60,558 nt of DNA from an uncultured Ruminococcus sp. (GTDB lineage: Bacteria > Bacillota > Clostridia > Oscillospirales > Ruminococcaceae): the NCBI GenBank assembly GCA_902786975.1, contig CADAES010000013.1, positions 1 to 60,558 on the forward strand, given 5' to 3'. Each line of letters starts with the position of its first letter. The first letter of the stretch is position 1. Positions 45,182 to 53,231 of the stretch are shown here, piece by piece. The notes under the pieces were generated by a model, which saw only the letters and a list, made by a program, of their open reading frames with translations, made no database searches and had not been told where the DNA came from. The position numbers and the translations under genes are program-made.

Positions 45182-45637
45182 TTGAGGGAGATGAGCTTTT
45201 CTCTTGAAGCGGAAACGCAGATATATCTGCTATCGGTGCTCCTCGGCGTCGGGATAGGGATAGTCTACGACCTGTTCCGTGCGGTGAGGATAATGTTCAG
45301 GCACAAAAACGCCGTTGTGTTCGCAGAGGATATAGTGTTCTGTGCGCTGGCGGGATTTGCCGTGTTCACTTTCGTTACGGGGCTGACGGGAAAGCTCCGT
45401 GTTTTTACGGTCGTCGGTATGGCGGCAGGCTTCGTGCTGGAGCATTTTTCCGTGGGAAATCTCGCTATGTTCGTTTTCAGAAAGCTGATGGCAGTTCTTA
45501 AAAGGCTGTTTGTTGCTCCAATATTTGGACTTATCCATAAAATTGGACAAAAAACAAAGTTGTCTTTTGTGAAAAGTCACATAATTTTGAATAAAAACAA
45601 AAAAATTAGCCAAAAGCCCTTGAAAGTTGACTTTTAA
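45182..45637 (+). CDS. yabQ: Sporulation protein YabQ
   Basis: A 151-residue membrane protein with helices near 12-30, 47-66 and 72-92; the LLGVGIGIVYDLFRAVRIMFRHKNAVVFAEDIVFC segment matches YabQ, an integral membrane protein needed for spore cortex in Bacillus. I chose TTG 45182 because GGAGGTG lies upstream; ATG 45191 is an alternative. The promoter of divIC lies in its 3' end. Confidence 0.85.
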   Translation: MREMSFSLEAETQIYLLSVLLGVGIGIVYDLFRAVRIMFRHKNAVVFAEDIVFCALAGFAVFTFVTGLTGKLRVFTVVGMAAGFVLEHFSVGNLAMFVFRKLMAVLKRLFVAPIFGLIHKIGQKTKLSFVKSHIILNKNKKISQKPLKVDF

Positions 45638-45649
45638 GTGTTGTATAAT
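45620..45649 (+). promoter_or_regulatory. Promoter of divIC inside the end of yabQ
   Basis: TTGAAA (45620-45625), 18-bp spacer, TATAAT (45644-45649). It would allow divIC to be expressed without the sporulation genes. Confidence 0.65.
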
Positions 45650-45689
45650 ATATTGGAATAGGTACGTGTAAATACCGAAGGGAGATACT

Positions 45690-46055
45690 ATGACAACCAA
45701 GGATATAGAAAAGACCGTTGAAGAGAACGGCGAGGAAGAGATACTGGAGCAGGAAGAACCTAAGGCTCCGAGAAAAAAAGGAAGTCTTGCAAAAAAGATA
45801 TTTGTCATTATAGCTGTATGCTTTTGTGCATATGCGGCGTTCACAATAGTCTACGACAAGGCTGAGATAGCAAAGCTGAGAAGTGAGACTAAGGAGATAA
45901 ATAAGCAGATAGATGAGGAAAAGGCGCTTAACGATGAATATTCCAGAATGCTCGATTCGGGCGAGAAGGAGTATATGAAGAAGATAGCTATCGACAAGCT
46001 GGGCTATGCTTATCCCGAGGAGCGCAGATTCTACATAGTAAACCAGAACAAGTGA
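45690..46055 (+). CDS. divIC: Cell-division protein DivIC (FtsB-like septum initiator)
   Basis: A 121-residue bitopic protein: acidic/basic cytoplasmic N terminus (1-34), one membrane helix (about 35-55), and an extracellular coiled coil (KAEIAKLRSETKEINKQIDEEKALNDEY). The MKKIAIDKLGYAYPEERRFYIVN end matches DivIC/FtsB. It joins FtsL and DivIB in the divisome. It has its own promoter inside yabQ. Confidence 0.85.
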   Translation: MTTKDIEKTVEENGEEEILEQEEPKAPRKKGSLAKKIFVIIAVCFCAYAAFTIVYDKAEIAKLRSETKEINKQIDEEKALNDEYSRMLDSGEKEYMKKIAIDKLGYAYPEERRFYIVNQNK

Positions 46056-46059
46056 CCGT

Positions 46060-46240
46060 TAAAAACGGATCAGTTCAATATGGGGCATCGCCCCGTTATT
46101 CAAGTCACGGCAAACCAAGCTTCGCTTGTTACAGCGTTAGCCGCTCAGGGTCTCGGTGGGGGGTCATTCCCGCCGCCGGAAGACTAAGATGACCGCCGCC
46201 TGAAAGGCGGGGGACATAGGGCGTGGTTATATATATATCA
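46060..46240 (+). other. GC-rich structured intergenic region before yabR
   Basis: This gap is much richer in G+C than other gaps. Hairpins: GGGGC-ATC-GCCCC (46075-46087), CAAGC-TTC-GCTTG (about 46113-46125), a large one in which GTCT and CGGTGG pair with CCGCCG and AGAC (about 46153-46186), GGTCAT/ATGACC, and CCGCCT-GAA-AGGCGG. It could be a structured RNA leader for yabR or a further repeat type. I could not match it to a known riboswitch. Confidence 0.4.
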
Positions 46241-46265
46241 GTATTAGATTGGGGAAAAAAACACG

Positions 46266-46757
46266 ATGCAGTTAGAAGTCGGAAACATCTATGAGGGAAA
46301 AGTCACAGGCATTACCAAGTTCGGAGCATTTGTTGAGCTGGACAAGGACACTACGGGAATGGTGCACATCTCAGAGGTCGCAAACACCTTTGTCAGTGAG
46401 ATAAAGGACCACCTTACCGAGGGTCAGACAGTCAAGGTCAAGGTGCTGAATCTGGGAGAGGACGGAAAGATATCTCTTTCTATCAAAAAGGCACTCCCGC
46501 AGCAGGAAAGACCAAACAGGTTCAGAAACTCAGGGCCGAAGCAGGGTATGCAGAACCGCCCGCCTAAGAAGCCGTATGAGAGCAAGCCCGCACAGGACTT
46601 TACGAAAAACCCGCCGCCGGTGTATGTCAACACGAGCTCGGGCAATTCGGATTTCGAGGATATGCTTTCAAAGTTCAAGGCGACCAGCGAGGAGAGATTT
46701 TCCGATCTCAAGCACGTTATGGATAACAAGCGCAGGTCGTCGTCAAGACGCAAATAG
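46266..46757 (+). CDS. yabR: S1-domain RNA-binding protein, YabR-like
   Basis: A 163-residue protein with an N-terminal S1 domain (1-72; VGNIYEGKVTGITKFGAFVELD, GMVHISEVA, VKVKVLNLGEDGKISLS) and a basic, Pro/Asn-rich disordered tail ending SRRK. It follows divIC as in Bacillus. Relatives associate with ribosomes or polynucleotides; the precise role is not set. Confidence 0.88.
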   Translation: MQLEVGNIYEGKVTGITKFGAFVELDKDTTGMVHISEVANTFVSEIKDHLTEGQTVKVKVLNLGEDGKISLSIKKALPQQERPNRFRNSGPKQGMQNRPPKKPYESKPAQDFTKNPPPVYVNTSSGNSDFEDMLSKFKATSEERFSDLKHVMDNKRRSSSRRK

Positions 46758-46846
46758 AGAGAAAACTGCGCATAAACACACAAAACAAAGGGGCGGACAA
46801 AGGGCATGGTGCCTTTGCTCGCTCCTTTTTATGAGGGAGTTCGGAA

Positions 46847-47110
46847 ATGAAGAATTTTAAAAGGACATTTGCATTTATTTTCTTTGTTCTTGCAGGCATC
46901 GTGCTCGGCGGGTTCATCGCATACGCTTGCGACGGAAAGGACTATGTCGGCTGGCTTGCGTGGGGAAAGAACGTCGGCGTTGAGAATGTTTCGGTGGATC
47001 TGTATGTGATAAGATTCTCCTTCGGGCTGATGATAAGAGCGACCATATCGCAGATATTCACTATACCCGCTTCGCTGGTGTTGTTCTCCAAGACCTGCAA
47101 AAACCTTTGA
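46847..47110 (+). CDS. Small membrane protein, DUF4321-like
   Basis: An 87-residue protein with a hydrophobic N-terminal helix (about 6-27, FAFIFFVLAGIVLGGFIAYA), a soluble middle, and a second helix (about 58-80). The GxxLGGxIA start resembles DUF4321 proteins often found near murein or division genes. Assignment is tentative and function unknown. It is followed 19 bp later by a lipoprotein gene. Confidence 0.6.
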   Translation: MKNFKRTFAFIFFVLAGIVLGGFIAYACDGKDYVGWLAWGKNVGVENVSVDLYVIRFSFGLMIRATISQIFTIPASLVLFSKTCKNL

Positions 47111-47129
47111 TGAAGATAGGAGCGTTTCA

Positions 47130-47819
47130 ATGAGAACAAAAGGATCGTTGCTGGCTGTGCTGATATGCCTGACCCTGTGTCTGTTCGGCTGCGGAAAGCC
47201 CGACATCGTGGGGGATAACCTCGTGATGCAGGCAAGAGAGGACTTTGAGCAGCTTGACAGCGCAAGTATCGTTATGACTAATCTCAACACCGATAAAGCC
47301 GAGCAGATCTTCACCTTTAAATATTCATCGGACAACGTGCTGACCTATACCGACTGGAAACAGGTCAACGGCGTTGAGAGCAATGAGTACAACGACGGCG
47401 AGGTCAACGTGTATTTCCGTGACGGCAAGTATTATCAGTACAAAAAGGGCGACGACAAGTTCATTAAATATACACGCAGCCGCCGCCACAAAAAGACACA
47501 GGATCAGATGATAACATATATCCCGTCGGCGATAACCGAGGCGAAGATGAAAAAGGTGGACGGAAAGGACGAGCTGACCCACATCTACGATGTGAACAAG
47601 GTCAACCCCGCTGTTCCCGACGGTGCAAAGGCAACAGGCTTTGCTGTGCGCTTTGTGTTTGATAAAAGCGGAAAGCTGGAGTATTTCACCGAAACGACGA
47701 TCTGCGAAAAGGACGGCAAGGAAACAAGATTTGCCTATAAGACCGAGATAAAGGATAAAAACAAGGTCGGTGAGATAGAGAACATCATCAGTAAGCAAGA
47801 GGATAAAAATGCAATGTAA
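47130..47819 (+). CDS. Uncharacterised lipoprotein
   Basis: A 229-residue protein with a signal peptide and lipobox LCLFGC (Cys about 21). The exported part is rich in Lys/Asp and resembles a small beta-sandwich: FTFKYSSDNVLTYTDWKQVNG, VNVYFRDGKYYQYKKGDDKF and GKLEYFTETTICEKDGKETRF look like repeated strands. No family was recognised. It overlaps the next gene by 11 bp. Confidence 0.7.
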   Translation: MRTKGSLLAVLICLTLCLFGCGKPDIVGDNLVMQAREDFEQLDSASIVMTNLNTDKAEQIFTFKYSSDNVLTYTDWKQVNGVESNEYNDGEVNVYFRDGKYYQYKKGDDKFIKYTRSRRHKKTQDQMITYIPSAITEAKMKKVDGKDELTHIYDVNKVNPAVPDGAKATGFAVRFVFDKSGKLEYFTETTICEKDGKETRFAYKTEIKDKNKVGEIENIISKQEDKNAM

Positions 47820-48354
47820 CGGCATTATCGTGCGGCGGCAGTCAGACGAAAAATACAGAGGCATCGACAGCTGCGATTCAAAGGGAGAGAACTGGTATTT
47901 TTACGATGACCCGGAGTTTTCGCATTTCTTTGATGAGAATATCGAGCTGACATATTACGATATACCGCAGGGCAGCTGTGTCGCTGCCTGTACGGATATG
48001 GACTATATCAAAAAGTATATCCGAAAGTCGCAGGAAATGGGGATACAGTACCGCTTGATATTGTGCGAAACGGATATACCGCAGCCACGGTTCGACCCGA
48101 CAGACCTCGAAAAGACATTTCTCGGCTATGATTATGCCTATACGGGCGGCGATTATTATTCCGCCGTGTATAATGAAGTGCCCTATGTGTTCAGGCAGTT
48201 CAGGCTCAATGAAAACGAGCTTTTTGAAACAGAGCAAGAGATACGGGACTATCTCACCGAGAGAGAAAAGTACGTCAGCACACACCCGCCGCTCACCCTT
48301 GAAGTCGGTGATTTTACGGTGTACAAGCTGTGGGAGCTGAATTTGTCGGACTAA
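47809..48354 (+). CDS. Uncharacterised 181-residue protein
   Basis: I do not recognise it. It has no signal or membrane helix, is acidic and rich in Tyr, Asp and Glu ([36 protein letters not shown]), and looks like a cytoplasmic globular domain. It starts within the last 11 bp of the lipoprotein gene, so the two are probably co-translated. A terminator follows at 48361. Confidence 0.6.
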   Translation: MQCNGIIVRRQSDEKYRGIDSCDSKGENWYFYDDPEFSHFFDENIELTYYDIPQGSCVAACTDMDYIKKYIRKSQEMGIQYRLILCETDIPQPRFDPTDLEKTFLGYDYAYTGGDYYSAVYNEVPYVFRQFRLNENELFETEQEIRDYLTEREKYVSTHPPLTLEVGDFTVYKLWELNLSD

Positions 48355-48360
48355 AAAACG

Positions 48361-48393
48361 AGCCATATAGACAGTGCGTTCTATATGGCTTTT
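48361..48393 (+). terminator. Intrinsic terminator before the GH130 gene
   Basis: AGCCATATAGA pairs with TCTATATGGCT around an 8-base loop, followed by TTT. It starts 6 bp after the upstream stop codon. Confidence 0.85.
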
Positions 48394-48413
48394 GTGATTT
48401 AAGGAGGTCACTA

Positions 48414-49412
48414 ATGAACGTAAAAATACTTAACGGACAGAGCATACCCAATATCCCATGGCAGGATAAGCCGCAGGGCTGCGCAGATGTAGTGTGGAGA
48501 TATGACAAAAATCCCGTTATCCCACGTGACGCCGTAAAGTGCGCAAATTCGGTGTTCAATTCGGCGGTCGTGCCGTTTGAGAACGGTTTTGCGGGAGTGT
48601 TCAGGATAGACGATAAGCGCCGTGCTATGCAGCTGCACGCAGGTTTTTCCGACGACGGCATAAACTGGCGCATAGATGAGGAGAGGATACATTTTGTGCA
48701 GCAAAGCCCTGCGACTCACGAGGTCAACGAGTGGCTGTACGGCTACGATCCACGTGTCGTATTTATCGAGGACAGATACTGGATAACCTGGTGTAATGCC
48801 TTTGACGGACACCCTACGATCGGTGTGGGCTATACCTTTGATTTCAAGACCTTTTATCAGTGCGAAAACGCCTTTTTGCCATTTAACCGCAACGGCGTGC
48901 TTTTCCCCCGTAAGATCGGCGGAAAGTACGTTATGCTGTCCCGCCCGTCAGATGACGGCCATACGCCGTTCGGAGATATCTATATCTCCCACTCCCCCGA
49001 TATGAAGTATTGGGGAGAGCACCGGCACGTTATGTCCCCCTTTATGCCGTGGGAATCCAAAAAGATAGGTGCGGGCCCTATCCCTATCGAAACGAGCGAG
49101 GGCTGGCTGTGCTTCTATCACGGCGTTCTGGAGTCGTGCAACGGCTTTGTGTACAGCTTTTCCGCTTGCATTCTGGATATTGACGAGCCGTGGAAGGTAA
49201 GATACAGATGTGCCGACTACCTGCTCAATCCACGTGAAATGTACGAGTGTGTCGGTGACGTGCCCAACGTTACGTTTCCATGCGCCGCCCTGTGCGACGC
49301 CGATACGGGACGCATAGCTATCTACTACGGCTGCGCAGATACCGTCACGGGACTCGCTTTTACAACAGTCGATGAAACCGTAGATCACGTCAGGACACAT
49401 TCCAGCATCTGA
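48414..49412 (+). CDS. Glycoside hydrolase family 130 phosphorylase (beta-mannoside type)
   Basis: A 332-residue five-bladed beta-propeller phosphorylase. [37 protein letters not shown] (general acid Asp region) and [20 protein letters not shown] are GH130 features. Family members cleave beta-1,4-mannooligosaccharides or mannosyl-glucose with phosphate to mannose-1-phosphate, as in Ruminococcus albus. It is cytoplasmic, with no signal peptide. I chose the ATG at 48414 behind AAGGAGGT. No transporter or epimerase gene is adjacent. Confidence 0.88.
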   Translation: MNVKILNGQSIPNIPWQDKPQGCADVVWRYDKNPVIPRDAVKCANSVFNSAVVPFENGFAGVFRIDDKRRAMQLHAGFSDDGINWRIDEERIHFVQQSPATHEVNEWLYGYDPRVVFIEDRYWITWCNAFDGHPTIGVGYTFDFKTFYQCENAFLPFNRNGVLFPRKIGGKYVMLSRPSDDGHTPFGDIYISHSPDMKYWGEHRHVMSPFMPWESKKIGAGPIPIETSEGWLCFYHGVLESCNGFVYSFSACILDIDEPWKVRYRCADYLLNPREMYECVGDVPNVTFPCAALCDADTGRIAIYYGCADTVTGLAFTTVDETVDHVRTHSSI

Positions 49413-49430
49413 AACCGTCAAATGCCGATC

Positions 49431-49802
49431 TCAGAATATTGACGACAGGTCGGGAAACTGCGTATCGTACAGAAGCTGAGCCCAGTGCTCGATGCTTTTA
49501 AGCTCTGCAAGGAAATCGTCGCTGCCCGATGAATACAGGTCGGGCAGCTTTTTTACGCAGCGGGCCATATCCGACATCGTCGGCTCTGCGGAGATGTAAG
49601 ACATTATAAGATAATATTTCTCCCAGTAGTCCTCAAGCTCGCTGAGGGCTTTTTCTGTTCCGCTGCCCGAGAGATAAGCCTGCTCGGCGGTGTGAACGAG
49701 GCTGAAAAGCTGCTCGTTGCTCTTTTTTATGACTATCACCGACACGCTGGACATAAGCATTATGAATATAAGTATGACCACGCTTATCACAAGTCTTTTC
49801 AA
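49431..49802 (-). CDS. DUF4363 membrane-anchored protein
   Basis: A 123-residue protein with one N-terminal membrane helix (about 3-25) and an external helical domain. Regular ALSELEDYWEKYYLIMSY and ELKSIEHWAQLLYD segments match DUF4363. It overlaps the YetF-like gene by 4 bp; this pair is frequent in Clostridia. Function is unknown. Confidence 0.75.
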   Translation of the reverse strand: MKRLVISVVILIFIMLMSSVSVIVIKKSNEQLFSLVHTAEQAYLSGSGTEKALSELEDYWEKYYLIMSYISAEPTMSDMARCVKKLPDLYSSGSDDFLAELKSIEHWAQLLYDTQFPDLSSIF

Positions 49803-50485
49803 AGCCCTTTCGCCTGCCTTTCAAACGGTATTATAACGTGCTTTCCGCTGCTGTCGCAGGTCATAAGGAAAACGTCCGAGAGCCTGCTGCCATGCGCTTT
49901 GAGGGTGCTGTCCAGCCAGCGCCTGTCAAATCCGATGCCCTCCAGCGCCCCCGGGATAAGCTTCCCGCTGTCGATTATAAGCTGCGGCGGGTCGGTGCTC
50001 TCCCCTTTTATCTTCATATCCTCGCAGGTAACGTTCCGGTACGGCTGCTTCTGGTAAACGCTTATCTTTCCTGTTGTCTCGACTACGGCGAGCTGTACCT
50101 GAGATATGTCGAAGATCTGCTGACTGCGAAGGCTCTGCATAAGGTCGTCCACCGAAAAACGCAGGTCCTTCATTGTTTTCTGGTCGATCTGCCCGTCGGA
50201 TATCAGTATCTTTGCCGAGCCGCAGATAGCCTTTCGCACCTTTCTCGATCTGAGCGAGATGTGCGACAGCACAACATCAAGGCTTACCAGCGTGAAAATC
50301 GGTATCACCCCCATTATCATCGGGATATTCGGGCTTTCGACCGGAAGCGTCGCTATATTTGACAAAAGCACCGTTATAACAAGCTCCGAGGGCTGAAGCT
50401 CCCCCAGCTGACGCTTTCCCATAAGCCTCATCGACACCACTATCACAACGTAAAGTATCACCGCACGGAAAAATACAATAAACAT
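49799..50485 (-). CDS. YetF/DUF421 membrane protein
   Basis: A 228-residue protein with three N-terminal helices (about 4-22, 30-50, 58-78), MGKRQLGELQPSELVITVLLSNIAT as the DUF421 signature, and a C-terminal DUF421/YetF cytoplasmic domain (KILISDGQIDQKTMKDLRFSVDDLMQSLR). Bacillus relatives are spore germination-associated membrane factors. It is the first gene of the DUF421-DUF4363 pair, divergent from the zinc-ribbon gene. Confidence 0.85.
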   Translation of the reverse strand: MFIVFFRAVILYVVIVVSMRLMGKRQLGELQPSELVITVLLSNIATLPVESPNIPMIMGVIPIFTLVSLDVVLSHISLRSRKVRKAICGSAKILISDGQIDQKTMKDLRFSVDDLMQSLRSQQIFDISQVQLAVVETTGKISVYQKQPYRNVTCEDMKIKGESTDPPQLIIDSGKLIPGALEGIGFDRRWLDSTLKAHGSRLSDVFLMTCDSSGKHVIIPFERQAKGL

Positions 50486-50660
50486 ATCCAGCCTCCCAAG
50501 TGCTTTGTATCAGAGTATTGACAAGGCTGCGAATAATATACAATAGCAGGAAAAACGTTATTTGGGGGGATAGCGGGCTTTATGCTTAGTTCAAATGTAC
50601 AAAAAACAGCCCTTGTACATAGTGAATTTGCGGGAATTGTACGAAAGTATGATGCTTTTA

Positions 50661-50689
50661 TTGACAATCAATGAATGTTGGGATATAAT
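50661..50689 (+). promoter_or_regulatory. Strong promoter of the zinc-ribbon protein gene
   Basis: A near-consensus promoter: TTGACA (50661-50666), 17-bp spacer, TATAAT (50684-50689), about 60 bp before the start codon. Confidence 0.88.
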
Positions 50690-50749
50690 TAAAATGCACA
50701 AATATCTATATTCATTTATACGTCTATATTTTTGATGGAGGAAAAGAGA

Positions 50750-52732
50750 ATGAACACTATCAAATATTGTCTGAAGTGCGGTCACCCAATAGGACCGGAC
50801 GACAAGTTCTGCTTGGGGTGCGGAGCTAATATTGCAGAAATGCAGGCTCAGCAGGGCGCTGCAGCAACACCTGCACCGGAGCCGAATACTCAGGCTCAGC
50901 AGCCCGAGGCTCAGCCGCAGCAGAATTTCCAGCAGCCGCAGAACAACTTCCAGCAGCCGCAGAACAACTTCCAGCAGCCGCAGAACAATTTTGGCGGCGG
51001 GTTTGCACAGCCCCAGCCGGGCTTCGGCGCTCCCGCAGCAGCTGTAAAGACCGGCGACAACTGGTTCAAGAAGAATCTGAAGCTTATCATCATCATTGCA
51101 AGCGTTCTGGTGGTAGGACTCATCGCTTTCTTTGTTATCAAGCATGTATTCTTCAGATTCCAGGTCATCGACGCAAAGGATCTTTACAAGATCGAGTTCA
51201 AGGGCATCGATACCGCAGGTACTTGTACACCTAAGCTCAATAAGTATAGCGACAGCGTATACAACAGTGAGTATGCCGGTGCGCTCAGCGACCTTATGGA
51301 CAACGAGGACAGCGAAAATGCTGTTTCCAAGTATTTCGAGGTTTCCGAGAAGAGACTGCTCGCTGCTTACACAAAGGCAGGCAACAAGCAGGATGCTGTC
51401 AAGATGCGTACAGCTCTTCTGAGCGAGGCAGCAGGTCTTGAGATCACCATCAACGGCGAAAAGACCGCTAAGGGACTCAAGAACGGCGACACAGTAAAGT
51501 GCGTTGTTACATACAACGAGCAGTACCTCAAGGACAACGACATCAAGCTCGAGAACACCGAGTTTGAAGTTACCGTTGCAGACCTCAAGACAGGTACAAA
51601 GGTTACTATGTTTGACAACGTTAACGTTAAGTTCAGCGGTATGGACGGAAACGGTACCGCAGAGTATGAGGTAGATTCCTCTTCTGAGACTTCAAGAGTT
51701 GTAAGATACTCCTGGAAGGAATCCTACAGAAACCTCAAGAACGGTGACAAGGTCGTTCTCGTGGGCAGACTCAGATACGCTTCTCTTGTAGATGAAAACG
51801 ATCCAAACGGCGCAGTTTACAGCCAGATAAGCGGCAACTACTACACCGCAGACAAGGCTTCCGAGGAGAAGGAATATACTGTTGAGGGACTCGGCGAAAT
51901 GAAGAAGATAAATATCTTCGACGGCGTCAAGCTCGAATTCAGAAATGCATCTCCTTATCTCAGAGTTACAAAGATCAACACAGATGGTTGTCCTTCCGAA
52001 GTTCAGTCGGGCGTAAGATTCTATCTTGACGACTCCTCCAAGGATTACAAGATCGGTGATACAGTCAGACTCAAGGCTTATGTAAGATCTTCGTTCACAA
52101 ACTCGGGCTTCGCTCCCGACGGCACACCTGATGAAGACGGCTACTACTACGGCGACGTTAAGGTTCCCGACGATGCACCTGTTTACCTCACAAAGGATAA
52201 TGCACCGGGCGCAGTTGACAAGTTTGCTCCAGTATATTCAGAGATCATTAAGAAGATAACCGACGAAGGCGTTGAAAGAACTTATGTAAGAGGCTTCTCC
52301 GCCGGCTCCAAGATCTCGGGCATGACATTCAAGGAAACCAAGACAATGCTTTACGAGTACAACGAGGCAACAGGTTCTTCCTACAGAAAGTGCCTTATCG
52401 TCAAGAGCTACCAGGTAAGCGTTGCTACCGAGAATGAGACCAAGACAGCTTATGCGTATATCGCTCTTAGAAACCCTGTTATCACAGGCGACAGCGTATC
52501 GTATGACGAGAACTCTGCTGAGTACTATCTGTACGATTCACAGGAAAGACTCGACAGGAAGCTCGACGACAGCGACTACACCATTACCTCTATAAAGGGC
52601 GCTGCTGAGCAGACAACAACAAAGGCTACAGAGGAAGGTCAGCCTTCTGAAACACAGCAGAGCAAGGAGACCGAAGCAACTGAAAAGAAGCCTGAGGAAA
52701 CCACAACTACAAAAGCAGCAGAGGCTGCATAA
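50750..52732 (+). CDS. Zinc-ribbon membrane-anchored protein with a large exported domain
   Basis: A 660-residue protein with an N-terminal zinc ribbon (CLKCG...CLGCG, 7-27), a Gln/Pro/Asn linker with three QQPQNNF units, one membrane helix (about 107-130), and a large outside domain of at least three similar modules (KMKKINIFDGVKLEF and TMFDNVNVKFSGMDGNG begin like related repeats). The tail is Thr/Glu/Lys-rich. The zinc ribbon would be cytoplasmic. I chose the ATG at 50750 behind GGAGG. Such ribbon-linker-TM proteins are common in Ruminococcus; function is unknown. Codon bias suggests high expression. Confidence 0.75.
   Translation: MNTIKYCLKCGHPIGPDDKFCLGCGANIAEMQAQQGAAATPAPEPNTQAQQPEAQPQQNFQQPQNNFQQPQNNFQQPQNNFGGGFAQPQPGFGAPAAAVKTGDNWFKKNLKLIIIIASVLVVGLIAFFVIKHVFFRFQVIDAKDLYKIEFKGIDTAGTCTPKLNKYSDSVYNSEYAGALSDLMDNEDSENAVSKYFEVSEKRLLAAYTKAGNKQDAVKMRTALLSEAAGLEITINGEKTAKGLKNGDTVKCVVTYNEQYLKDNDIKLENTEFEVTVADLKTGTKVTMFDNVNVKFSGMDGNGTAEYEVDSSSETSRVVRYSWKESYRNLKNGDKVVLVGRLRYASLVDENDPNGAVYSQISGNYYTADKASEEKEYTVEGLGEMKKINIFDGVKLEFRNASPYLRVTKINTDGCPSEVQSGVRFYLDDSSKDYKIGDTVRLKAYVRSSFTNSGFAPDGTPDEDGYYYGDVKVPDDAPVYLTKDNAPGAVDKFAPVYSEIIKKITDEGVERTYVRGFSAGSKISGMTFKETKTMLYEYNEATGSSYRKCLIVKSYQVSVATENETKTAYAYIALRNPVITGDSVSYDENSAEYYLYDSQERLDRKLDDSDYTITSIKGAAEQTTTKATEEGQPSETQQSKETEATEKKPEETTTTKAAEAA
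50927..50989 (+). repeat. Three tandem 21-bp coding repeats
   Basis: Unit TTCCAGCAGCCGCAGAACAA(C) occurs at 50927-50947, 50948-50968 and 50969-50989, coding for Phe-Gln-Gln-Pro-Gln-Asn-Asn. It is part of the linker of the zinc-ribbon protein and could vary in copy number by slippage. Not a CRISPR array. Confidence 0.9.
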
Positions 52733-52749
52733 TATCACAAGCAAAGATA

Positions 52750-52782
52750 AAGAGGACTGTTTAAAAGCAGTCCTCTTTTTTG
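52750..52782 (+). terminator. Intrinsic terminator after the zinc-ribbon gene
   Basis: AAGAGGACTG(C) arms pair around a TTTAAAAG loop and are followed by six T; the A-rich left side may also serve the opposite strand. Confidence 0.88.
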
Positions 52783-52899
52783 GTGCCGGGCCGGGCAGGA
52801 TGTACATGTTAATGTTCTTATTGCCTCCTGCCCTGTGCGCCAGTGAAAGTAAAAAACCACGCAGCAGATGCTGTGTGGTTTTTCGCTATGGGGAGGTCC

Positions 52900-53037
52900 T
52901 TAGATGTGAAGACCGGAATTTGTCTGCTTTGCGCCGGGCAAAGACTTTTTCAGTCTGCGTTTTATCTCAGACAGTGCGTTGATGAACAGGTAGGACAGCG
53001 ACAGCGCTGCCAGTATCTCAAATACTTTCATTTCCAT
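52900..53037 (-). CDS. Small membrane protein at the end of the feo operon
   Basis: A 45-residue frame, MEMKVFEILAALSLSY..., with one hydrophobic helix (about 5-22) followed by a basic stretch KRRLKKS. Its ATG overlaps the stop of the Cys-rich FeoB partner (TGATG), and AAGGTG precedes it. An alternative start two codons later gives MKVFEIL. No family was recognised; the tight coupling suggests it belongs to iron uptake. Confidence 0.5.
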   Translation of the reverse strand: MEMKVFEILAALSLSYLFINALSEIKRRLKKSLPGAKQTNSGLHI

Positions 53038-53228
53038 CACCTTCGTTTGCCGCCGCACCCCGAACAGCTCATCGGACAATGTCCGCATTTGCCGCCGCAG
53101 ACAGGCGACTTGCCTTTCTTTTTGTCATTTATCATATTCCTTATTATCAGTGCCACAATAACAGCCAGCACTATGCAGACTGTTATCGTGCCGATGTTTG
53201 CACCGATCCACGACAGCATTTTTATCAC
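53037..53228 (-). CDS. FeoB-associated Cys-rich membrane protein
   Basis: A 63-residue protein with an N-terminal membrane helix (about 10-31) and a short basic tail with five cysteines, CGGKCGHCPMSCSGCGG. This matches the small Cys-rich partner (PF12669 type) encoded next to feoB in Clostridia, a likely functional counterpart of FeoC. It begins 3 bp after feoB. Confidence 0.88.
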   Translation of the reverse strand: MIKMLSWIGANIGTITVCIVLAVIVALIIRNMINDKKKGKSPVCGGKCGHCPMSCSGCGGKRR

Positions 53229-53231
53229 TCC

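Noticed and set aside
46090-46190. Possible GEMM (cyclic-di-nucleotide) riboswitch before yabR
   Set aside because: CACGGCAAACC followed by a hairpin looks similar at first, but the GAAA loop, receptor and ACGCAAAGCC core are not present, so I call it only an unexplained structured region.
50927-50989. CRISPR-like tandem repeat
   Set aside because: The three 21-bp units are contiguous without spacers and lie in frame inside the zinc-ribbon protein, coding for a Gln/Pro/Asn linker.
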